Assembly: GCA_001313065.1 (NCBI GenBank)
Contig: BBFD01000220.1
Location: 1-6,635, forward strand
Source: Silvimonas sp. JCM 19000
GTDB lineage: Bacteria > Pseudomonadota > Gammaproteobacteria > Burkholderiales > Chitinibacteraceae
Direction: 5' to 3'
Length of the DNA stretch: 6,635 nt
Below the pieces are notes generated by a model. The model had not been told where the DNA came from. It made no database searches and saw only the letters and a program-made list of their open reading frames with translations. This document shows positions 1 through 5,757 of the stretch, piece by piece; within the stretch, counting starts at the first letter, position 1; the number at the start of each line of letters is the position of its first letter. A program made the position numbers and the translations under genes.

Positions 1-209
1 ATCGAACTCGACGCCATCGCCGCCGTTGCAGTGGGTGGCACACTGCTGAGCGGGGCCGCGCCCGCATCGTCGGCACCTTGGTGGGCGCGCTGATCATCCA
101 GCTGGTGCGTTACACCTTGCTGGCCCACGGCGTGCCCGACGCGGCCGCGCTGGTGGTCAAAGCCGGCATTATCCTGGTCGCCGTATACCTGCAAAAGCGG
201 GAGAACTGA
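1..209 (+). CDS. Sugar ABC transporter permease, C-terminal end (partial, one frameshift)
   Basis: This is the last 69 or so residues of an inner-membrane permease of the ribose-type (CUT2, BPD_transp_2) family; the gene starts before the window. The visible part opens with the family's typical AIAAVAVGGTLLSGG stretch, then hydrophobic segments (GTLVGALIIQLV and AGIILVAVYLQ), and ends QKREN before TGA at 207-209. As printed, the first frame runs into TGA at 91-93. The run of four G at 52-55 appears to lack one G: with five, the glycine-rich motif reads on as GGRARIVGTLVG and the frame stays open to 209. The stop lies one base before the next permease's ATG, so the two are surely cotranscribed and probably form a heterodimeric channel. 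The pair resembles the ytfT-yjfF order in the E. coli galactofuranose transporter, but the substrate cannot be read from this fragment. Confidence 0.85.
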   Translation, partial: RTRRHRRRCSGWHTAERGRARIVGTLVGALIIQLVRYTLLAHGVPDAAALVVKAGIILVAVYLQKREN

Positions 210-210
210 G

Positions 211-1243
211 ATGTCTGAATCCATACCGATGAACGCAGGCCATCTGGCACAAGCGCTGGCCGCGCCGATCGCGCGCAAACGCAGCCGCTGGCATTTGCTG
301 CGTACCCAGGGCGTGCTGGTGGCGCTGGTGTTGCTAATCATTTTTTGGCGCCACGCGCTACGACAACTTTCTGGGCGCGTATAACGTGCTGTCCCTGCTG
401 CGCTACAACAGCATGTTCGGGCTGATCGCCGTGGGCATGGCATTTGTAATCATGACGGGCGGTATCGATTTGTCGGTGGGCACAACGGCGGCGCTGGCGA
501 GTGTGATTTCAGCCTTGCTGAGCGCGCATGGCGTGGCCTTACCGCTGGCCGCCGGTGTCGGTGCGGGCGCGCTGATAGGCTTGATCAACGGCCTGGTCAT
601 TACCCGACTGAAAATCCTGCCTTTTATCGTGACGCTGTGCACGTTTCTGGCGGCACACGGGCTGGCGCTGCTATTTGCGGGCAACCAGTCGGTGTCGGTG
701 TCATGGGACAGCGGGTTCACCGAAATCGGCCAGGGGATTTTCTGGGCTTTCCGATTCCTGCATGGTTGGGGGTGCTTGCCTTTGTCTGTGGCGCCTTGCT
801 GCTTAACTTCAGCGCCTTTGGTCGCACCGTGCTGGCCATCGGCGGCAACGAAGAAGCCGCGCGCCTGATGGGCTTGCCGGTGGATCGGGTCAAGTTTCTC
901 ACTTACTTGATGAGCGGGGCGTTGGCAGGGCTGGCGGGGGTGATCCTGGCCTCGCAATTTGGCGCGGGCCAACCCAACGAGGGCAACGGCTGGGAATTGT
1001 TCGCCATCGCCGCGGTGGTGGTGGGCGGCACGCGCCTGACCGGTGGCGAAGGCTCAATTGGCTCTACCTTGTCGGGCGTGCTGCTGCTGGGGCTGATCTT
1101 TAACATCCTTAACTTTGAAAATGGCAAAGGCGTGATCAGCCTGTCGGCCTATTGGCAATCGGTGATCCGTGGCGTGTTTTTTGCTGATTGTGGTGCTGCT
1201 GCAAGCGCGGCTGGCCCAGAAGGAACACGAGGCGGGTGGCTGA
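211..1243 (+). CDS. Sugar ABC transporter permease, RbsC/YjfF type (three frameshifts as printed)
   Basis: An inner-membrane permease that would form the transmembrane channel of a CUT2 sugar importer with the preceding permease, an ATPase and a periplasmic binding protein (the last two not in the window). ATG 211 has a GGGAG ribosome site at 199-203. The family signature GGIDLSVG falls at about residues 83-90, AIGGN at 209-213 and AAVVVGGTRLTGG at 267-279, with hydrophobic spans throughout. Three single-base changes are needed to read it: one T too many in T6 at 341-346, one G too few in G4 at 733-736, and one T too many in T6 at 1177-1182. Together they give exactly 343 codons plus a stop at 1241-1243, a normal family length (E. 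coli YjfF is about 330). Without correction it falls into fragments ending near 383, 868 and 1257. The N-terminal sequence resembles YjfF; the substrate is not determined. Confidence 0.87.
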
Positions 1244-1262
1244 CGCGGCCGCGCTGACAGCA

Positions 1263-1296
1263 ACGCCTCCGGCACAGACTGCGGAGGGCGTTTTTT
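1263..1296 (+). terminator. Intrinsic terminator of the ABC transporter operon
   Basis: The left arm ACGCCTCCG (1263-1271) pairs with CGGAGGGCGT (1282-1291) across a 10-base loop, with one unpaired G in the right arm, and T6 follows at 1291-1296. It sits 20 bases after the permease stop at 1243, where an operon terminator is expected. The single bulge might be another run-length miscall (CC for CCC in the left arm), which would make the stem perfect. Confidence 0.85.
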
Positions 1297-1385
1297 GTTT
1301 CGGATGTATCTGATCTGGATCAAGCTCTCAAAATTCGGTGGCGATCAGGCTGTTGACCTCGAAAGGCCGCGCTGCGCAAGATGCA

Positions 1386-1396
1386 ATTCCTGGAAT
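1386..1396. promoter_or_regulatory. Candidate autoregulatory operator of the toxin-antitoxin pair
   Basis: ATTCC-T-GGAAT is an 11-base inverted repeat (arms of five, one central base) ending 18 bases before the antitoxin start. The word ATGCAA also occurs at 1381-1386, 1395-1400 and 1415-1420. Type II antitoxins with an AbrB/MazE fold usually bind inverted repeats in their own promoter, so this is the natural place for one. No clear -35/-10 pair is visible here (TTGACC at 1353-1358 has no good partner), so the assignment is tentative. Confidence 0.3.
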
Positions 1397-1414
1397 GCAA
1401 TGCGGAGTCGGGCC

Positions 1415-1662
1415 ATGCAAGTTAAACAATGGGGTGATCAGTTGGTTGTGTGCGTACCGGAAAGCATTGTGGATGCATTGAAATTGAGCGAAGGCGACGA
1501 GGTTGAAGTGGAGATCGCCCGCGCAAATGGGACCGAAGCGCGCTCTGCGGCCGAGGTGGCGCGCGCTCTGGCCCAACTGCGTTCTCTGCGCGGTTTGCTT
1601 CCTGCGGATTATGTGTTTGACCGAGAGGAGGCAAATTCGCGTGGCCAAGGTTTTTTTCTTGA
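1415..1662 (+). CDS. AbrB/MazE-fold antitoxin (VapB-type)
   Basis: Antitoxin of a type II toxin-antitoxin pair: an N-terminal swapped-hairpin DNA-binding domain (about residues 1-40, with VKQWGDQLVVCVPESIVDAL and LSEGDEVEVEI) typical of the SpoVT/AbrB/MazE superfamily, then a tail ending LLPADYVFDREEANSRG that would wrap and block the toxin. ATG 1415 is preferred because GGAG at 1404-1407 lies seven bases upstream; an in-frame ATG at 1400 lacks such a site. As printed the frame does not stop and continues into the toxin up to 2104. If T7 at 1651-1657 is really T8, the antitoxin ends GQGFFS at a TGA (printed positions 1660-1662), giving 82 residues, a normal size. Expected to repress its own operon together with the toxin. 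The end given here assumes that correction. Confidence 0.75.
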
Positions 1663-2104
1663 TAGCAACGTTGTGCTTTACGCTCTACTGGATGGCGGCA
1701 GCAAAGCGGACCGCGCAGAGGAATTACTGCGGGAAGATCCGCAAATCAGCGTGCAGGTTTTGAACGAGGTAAGCAATGTGCTGCGTAGAAAGAACAAGCA
1801 ACGCTGGCCGGAAATTGACTTCGCAATCGATGCCATCAAAAGGATCTGCACGATTCACCCCCTGACCGTCGCTACGCATGATCAAGGGCGTGCGGCCGCG
1901 GCCAGGTACGGCTTCGCGATTTATGACGCGATGATAGTCGGGTCTGCGCTTGCGGCGGGATGTGACACCTTGTACTCGGAAGACCTGCAGGCCGGGCTCG
2001 AGATTTACGGTCAGTTGCGCATCGTGAATCCCTTCGTTCAAGAAGGGACCGGTATAAAAAAAATACGTCGCCGCCTGGCTATCCCTTGTAAGCAAAGTCC
2101 CTGA
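1641..2104 (+). CDS. PIN-domain toxin, VapC-type ribonuclease
   Basis: PIN-fold, metal-dependent ribonuclease toxin; VapC relatives cleave tRNA or rRNA and stop growth when the antitoxin is lost. With the start used here, the four PIN acidic residues are D8 (FFLDSNVVLYAL), E43 (VLNEVSNVLRR), D96 (AIYDAMIVGSAL) and D115 (YSEDL). GTG 1641 is chosen because a strong AGAGGAGG ribosome site at 1624-1631 lies nine bases upstream, and because MAKVFFLDSN is a typical VapC beginning. That start is in frame only if T7 at 1651-1657 is T8; as printed, GTG 1641 reads into a wrong frame ending at 1763, while the PIN domain is joined to the antitoxin frame. The roughly 20 residues after IVNPF are an unusually basic tail (KKIRRR, encoded across an A8 run) and may reflect another run-length error. 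154 residues when corrected. Confidence 0.78.
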
Positions 2105-2112
2105 TAACACGT

Positions 2113-2118
2113 TATAAT
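2113..2118 (+). promoter_or_regulatory. Probable -10 element of the hemA promoter
   Basis: A perfect TATAAT at 2113-2118, 28 bases before the hemA ATG and just after the toxin stop at 2104. The -35 side is poor: TTGTAA at 2086-2091 is 21 bases away, and TAAGCA at 2089-2094 (18-base spacing) matches only three of six. The inverted repeat ATAAC-AC-GTTAT (2104-2115) overlaps it. Transcription would start near 2125, leaving a leader of about 20 bases with no recognisable Shine-Dalgarno sequence. Confidence 0.55.
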
Positions 2119-2146
2119 CGACGGCTTTTCTATCGTCTTTCCAGCG

Positions 2147-3401
2147 ATGAACCTGCTCGTACTCGGCGTCAATCACGAAACCGCACCGCTTGCTGTGCGG
2201 GAGCGGCTTGCGTTCTCGCCAGACGAACTGCAGGCCGCTTTGCCTGGCCTGATCGCCCAACCAGGCGTGTCTGAAGCCGCCATTATCTCCACCTGTAATC
2301 GCACCGAACTGTATTGCAACGCCCGTGATATGCGCGCATTGCTGGACTGGTTTGCGCAGAGCCGTGGCCGCAAGGCCGACGAAGTGGGCCAGTATCTGTA
2401 TGTCCACAGCGGCGAAGCCGCGGCGCGGCATACTTTTCGCGTGGCGGCCGGGCTGGATTCCATGGTGTTGGGCGAAACCCAGATTCTGGGCCAGATGAAA
2501 GACGCGGAACGGCTGGCGCGCGAAAGCGGCAGCATGGGCGTGTTGCTCAACGGCCTGTTCCAGCGCGCCTTTCAGGTGGCCAAAGATGTGCGCAGTCATA
2601 CCCGCATCGGTTCGGCCTCGGTCTCTATGGCGGCCGCGGGTGTACGGCTGGCCGAGCGGATTTTTTCCCAAGGTGGCGGACTGTAGCGTCTTGTTTGTGG
2701 GCGCGGGCGAGATGATCGAACTCTGCGCCACCCACTTCTGTGCGCAGAAGCCGCGCAAAGTCGCGGTGGCCAACCGGACGCTGGAGCGCGGGCAGAAGCT
2801 GGCGGCTGAGCACGGTGGCGAAGCAATGCTGCTGACCGAGTTGTCCGAGCGCCTGCACGAATTCGACATCATCGTCACCTCGACCGCCTCGCCCTTGCCC
2901 GTCATCGGCAAAGGCATGATCGAGCGTGCCATCAAGCTGCGCAAACGCCGCCCGCTGTTTATTGTCGATCTGGCGGTGCCGCGTGATGTTGAGCCCGAAG
3001 CCGCAGCCCTGGCCGACGTCTATCTATATACCGTTGATGATTTGCACGAAGTCGTGCGTCAGGGCGTGCAATCGCGCCAGGGCGAAGTGGTCGCGGCCGA
3101 AGGCCTGATCGCTGAACATGTCGATGAATTTGCGCACTGGTTGACCAGCCGTGAGCTGGTGCCCACCATCCGCGATCTGCGCGACCACGCCGAACGTACC
3201 GCCCGCAATGAACTGGCGCGGGCACGCAAACGTCTGGCGGCGGGAGACGATCCGGAAGACGTACTTGAAAAGCTGACCGCACAATTGTCGGCTAAATTTC
3301 TGCACGCGCCGCTAGCTTCGTTGAATGCCGCAACCGGCAACGAGCAAGCCGCGCTGGTAGCCGCCACCCGCCGTCTTTTCCGCCTGCACGACGAGGAATA
3401 G
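2147..3401 (+). CDS. hemA: Glutamyl-tRNA reductase (one frameshift as printed)
   Basis: Cytoplasmic enzyme that reduces glutamyl-tRNA(Glu) with NADPH to glutamate-1-semialdehyde, the first committed step of C5 tetrapyrrole (haem) synthesis. It begins MNLLVLGVNHETAPLAVRE and has the catalytic cysteine at C50 in STCNRTELYC, the catalytic-domain block GLDSMVLGETQILGQ (about 102-116), the NADPH-site motif VGAGEMIE (about 184-191), and a C-terminal helical dimerisation region from about residue 310. T6 at 2661-2666 carries one T too many: the printed frame stops at 2684-2686 right after the catalytic domain, while the NADPH and dimerisation domains continue one frame over to TAG 3399-3401. Correcting it gives 417 residues, against 418 in E. 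coli HemA. Since the gene is expected to be essential and both halves are perfectly conserved, this is probably a sequence error rather than decay. First gene of the hemA-GNAT-prfA cluster. Confidence 0.95.
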
Positions 3402-3406
3402 CCTTG

Positions 3407-3862
3407 ATGTCCCACTTTCAGACCGCCCGTTGGCAACAGGGCGCGTTTGAGGTCGACACCGACCCTGCGCGCCTTGATTTTGATACCGCTTATGACTTTA
3501 TTGGCCGCCAGTCTTATTGGGCGGCCGGCATGCCGGTGGAAACCTTCCGCCGCTCGGTGGTAGGCGCGCTGTGCTTTGGCGTGTATGAGGGCGAGCGCAT
3601 GGTCGGCTTTGCCCGCGTGATCAGTGACGGCGCCACCATCGCCTATCTGGGCGACGTGTTTATTGATACTGAATACCGTGGTCGGGGCCTGTCGAAGTGG
3701 TTGCTTGCTTGCATCCACGCGCACCCCGATCTGCAATCCTTGCGGCGCTGGATGTTGTTCACCGCCGATGCCCACGGCCTGTACCAGCAATTTGGCTGGA
3801 CAGCCGCGGCCCGTCCCGAGCGCTATCTGGAACGGCTTAACCCGGACGTCTACAAACAATGA
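3407..3862 (+). CDS. GNAT family N-acetyltransferase
   Basis: A 151-residue acetyl-CoA-dependent acyltransferase of the GNAT superfamily. The acetyl-CoA-binding motif A is YRGRGLSKWL (about 90-99), preceded by the strand AYLGDVFID (79-87) and followed by the motif-B-like segment DAHGLYQQFGW (121-131). ATG 3407 is preferred over the in-frame TTG at 3404: GAGGA at 3393-3397 gives a nine-base spacing. It starts five bases after the hemA stop, and its TGA (3860-3862) overlaps the prfA ATG (3859) as ATGA, so it sits inside the hemA-prfA transcript and is probably translationally coupled to prfA. The substrate is unknown: relatives in this subfamily are mostly annotated only as GNAT, and an effect on release factor or ribosomal protein would be speculation from position alone. 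Confidence 0.9.
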   Translation: MSHFQTARWQQGAFEVDTDPARLDFDTAYDFIGRQSYWAAGMPVETFRRSVVGALCFGVYEGERMVGFARVISDGATIAYLGDVFIDTEYRGRGLSKWLLACIHAHPDLQSLRRWMLFTADAHGLYQQFGWTAAARPERYLERLNPDVYKQ

Positions 3863-4935
3863 AACCTTCTATTGCCGCGCGCCTGGCGCAACTGGCGGAT
3901 CGCCTCGAAGAAGTGGGGGGCGCTGCTCGCCACGGAAGAAGCCACGCGCGACATGAACCAATATCGCAAGCTCACGCGCGAACACGCCGAGCTGGAGCCG
4001 GTGGTTGCGCTGTATACGCAGTTTCGCCAGGCCGAGTCCGATATTGCGACAGCCCAGGAGTTGCTGTCCGATCCCGATATGAAGGCATTGGCTGAAGAAG
4101 AACTGGCCGACGGCAAGGCGCGCATCGAGGCGCTGGAAATCGAGTTGCAGAAAGCGCTGCTGCCCAAGGATCCCAACGACGAGCGCAATATTTTTCTGGA
4201 AATCCGCGCGGGCACGGGGGGCGATGAATCGGCGCTGTTTGCCGCTGATTTGTTCCGCATGTACAGCCGCTTTGCCGAGCGCAATCGCTGGCAAGTCGAA
4301 ATCATGTCGGCCAGCGAATCGGATCTGGGCGGCTACAAAGAAGTCATTGCGCGCGTGGTGGGCTTCGGCGCCTATTCGCGGCTTAAATTTGAATCAGGCG
4401 GCCATCGCGTGCAGCGCGTGCCCGCGACCGAAACCCAAGGCCGCATCCATACCTCGGCGTGTACCGTAGCGGTGATGCCGGAGGCGGACGAAGCCGAAGA
4501 AATCAATATCAATCCGTCTGAATTGCGCATCGATACCTTCCGCGCTTCGGGCGCGGGTGGCCAGCACATCAACAAAACCGACTCGGCCGTCCGCGTGACG
4601 CACTTGCCGACCGGCATTGTGGTGGAGTGTCAGGATGATCGCAGCCAGCACAAGAACAAGGCGCGCGCGCTGGCAGTGCTGGCCGCGCGGATCAAGGATG
4701 TGCAGGACCGCGAACGCCACGCCAAAGAGGCGGCCACGCGTAAAAGTCTGGTGGGCAGCGGCGATCGCAGCGAGCGCATCCGCACCTACAACTTTCCGCA
4801 AGGCCGCATGACGGATCACCGTATCAATCTGACCTTGTACAAGCTGGACGCATCATGGATGGCGATCTGGAAGAACTGACTCAGGCGCTGGTTAACGAAC
4901 AGCAGGCCGAATTGCTGGCCCAGTTGGGCGAATAA
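3859..4935 (+). CDS. prfA: Peptide chain release factor 1 (two frameshifts as printed)
   Basis: Class I release factor that recognises UAA and UAG in the ribosomal A site and triggers peptidyl-tRNA hydrolysis. The stop-codon-reading tripeptide PAT is at residues 188-190 (in [20 protein letters not shown]), which separates RF1 from RF2 (SPF). The catalytic GGQ is at 233-235 in [16 protein letters not shown]; its glutamine is the residue methylated by PrmC. Two single-base changes are needed: G6 at 3915-3920 holds one G too many (the printed frame from ATG 3859 continues wrongly to 4095), and one C is missing at 4851 ([11 protein letters not shown] is broken and a false stop appears at 4877-4879). 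Corrected, it is 358 residues ending AELLAQLGE at TAA 4933-4935; E. coli RF1 is 360. The ATG lies within the GNAT stop. These shifts are not the programmed frameshift known from prfB. No prmC follows. Confidence 0.95.
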
Positions 4936-4944
4936 AGCAGCGCG

Positions 4945-5667
4945 CTATTCAAACCAGTCGGGGTGCTGTGCCTCGACCTGGGTGAGCGTTTGGGTGAGCT
5001 GACCCAGATGCTCGGCAATGGCTGTGCTGGCGGCATCGGCATCGTGATTGCGCAAGGCAGTCAGAATCTGCTGGTGCTGCTCCAGCAGCTCTTGCATCGG
5101 CGAAATATGATCCAGCGTCAGATAACGTACGCGATCCATATGCGCCTTCAGTTGCTCGATGTTTTCCCATGCTTTGGCGCAGTCGATGCTGGTGGCCAGC
5201 GCGGCATGGAACGCATCGTCCAGCGCCAGGAACTGCGGCATGTCTTTGCGGCTGCAGGCTAGCGCCTGCAGCTCCAGGTTGTGCGCCAGCCAGTTTAGTG
5301 TTTCCGGACTGATGCGTGCGGCGGCCTGGCGGATGACGGCAATCTCGATGGCTTCGCGAATAAAGCGGGCGTCGAGCACTTCTTTGGCCGAAATCTTGCG
5401 CACAAAGGTGCCGCGCTGCGGCAGCACGCGAACCAGGCCGGCTTCGCCCAGTTTGATAAATGATTCACGTACCGGTTGGCGCGAGACCTCAAACATGGTC
5501 GAGACATCGGTTTCTGATAACGGCGTGCCAGGCGGCAACGTGCAATTGATGATCGCGCTGCGCAGCGCTTTGAACACGCGCTGATTGACCGGCAAGTAAT
5601 CGTCGTCGGGCGAGCTGGATTGAACCAGAGAGGGCGGCAAGGCCAGGGTTTTGCGGGGACTGGGCAT
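4945..5667 (-). CDS. GntR family transcriptional regulator, FadR/FCD subfamily
   Basis: A 240-residue cytoplasmic repressor or activator. The N-terminal winged helix-turn-helix covers about residues 27-92 (GTPLSETDVSTMFEVSRQPVRE includes the recognition helix; RVLPQRGTFV is the wing). The C-terminal all-helical FCD effector domain covers about 97-225 and keeps the likely metal or carboxylate ligands D150 and H154 (LDDAFHAAL), H198 (EQHQQILTAL) and H220 (IAEHLGQL). FCD regulators usually sense small organic acids. The gene lies downstream of an MFS transporter on the same strand, 90 bases away, which it probably controls. ATG 5665-5667 is the only reasonable start, although the 19 bases before it contain no Shine-Dalgarno sequence. 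It converges on prfA with nine bases between the stops. Intact frame. Confidence 0.93.
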   Translation of the reverse strand: MPSPRKTLALPPSLVQSSSPDDDYLPVNQRVFKALRSAIINCTLPPGTPLSETDVSTMFEVSRQPVRESFIKLGEAGLVRVLPQRGTFVRKISAKEVLDARFIREAIEIAVIRQAAARISPETLNWLAHNLELQALACSRKDMPQFLALDDAFHAALATSIDCAKAWENIEQLKAHMDRVRYLTLDHISPMQELLEQHQQILTALRNHDADAASTAIAEHLGQLTQTLTQVEAQHPDWFE

Positions 5668-5668
5668 G

Positions 5669-5730
5669 AATGATCTAAAAGGTGAACGGCCAGGTCGGAT
5701 GACCTGGCCGCTTTTAATATCAGAATCATT
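5669..5730 (-). terminator. Extended inverted repeat between the MFS and GntR genes; terminator or leader structure
   Basis: The core is a perfect 10-base stem, CGGCCAGGTC (5687-5696) with GACCTGGCCG (5701-5710), closed by a GGAT loop on the plus strand. Outside it, TAAAAG (5676-5681) pairs with CTTTTA (5711-5716) across a five-base bulge, and AATGAT (5669-5674) with ATCATT (5725-5730). On the minus strand it follows the MFS stop (5758) and reaches to one base before the GntR start codon. With A-rich sequence on one side and T-rich on the other it could terminate in either direction, but the minus-strand T tract (CACCTTTTAG) is interrupted. It most likely ends or attenuates the MFS transcript; the outer arms could also be a protein-binding site. 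Confidence 0.6.
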
Positions 5731-5757
5731 GGCAGTGTATGCCCGGCCGCGTCTTTG

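Noticed and set aside
1328..1410. Possible remnant of a gene end on the minus strand (RPFEVNSLIATEF then stop)
   Set aside because: Only a short stretch with a plausible look; no family recognised and no support beyond one open frame.
1295..1414. N-terminal extension of the antitoxin back to a TTG inside the terminator T tract
   Set aside because: The extension (with MFRMYLIWIKL) resembles no known domain, starts in a terminator, and a good ribosome site precedes ATG 1415.
2104..2115. ATAAC-AC-GTTAT inverted repeat as a hemA operator
   Set aside because: Short arms that largely consist of the -10 region itself; insufficient to claim a regulator site, so only mentioned with the promoter.
1724..2944. 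A 406-codon open frame on the minus strand
   Set aside because: It runs antisense through the toxin and most of hemA, whose plus-strand proteins are clearly recognised. High GC content makes such antisense frames common, and the translation shows no known domain.
3059..3859. A 266-codon minus-strand open frame opposite hemA and the GNAT gene
   Set aside because: Antisense shadow of two well-supported plus-strand genes; low-complexity, Arg/Ala-rich product without family features.
3915..3920. Programmed frameshift regulating release factor synthesis
   Set aside because: The known programmed shift belongs to prfB (RF2) and uses an in-frame UGA after CUU with an internal Shine-Dalgarno sequence. 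None of that is present here, and two separate shifts would be needed.
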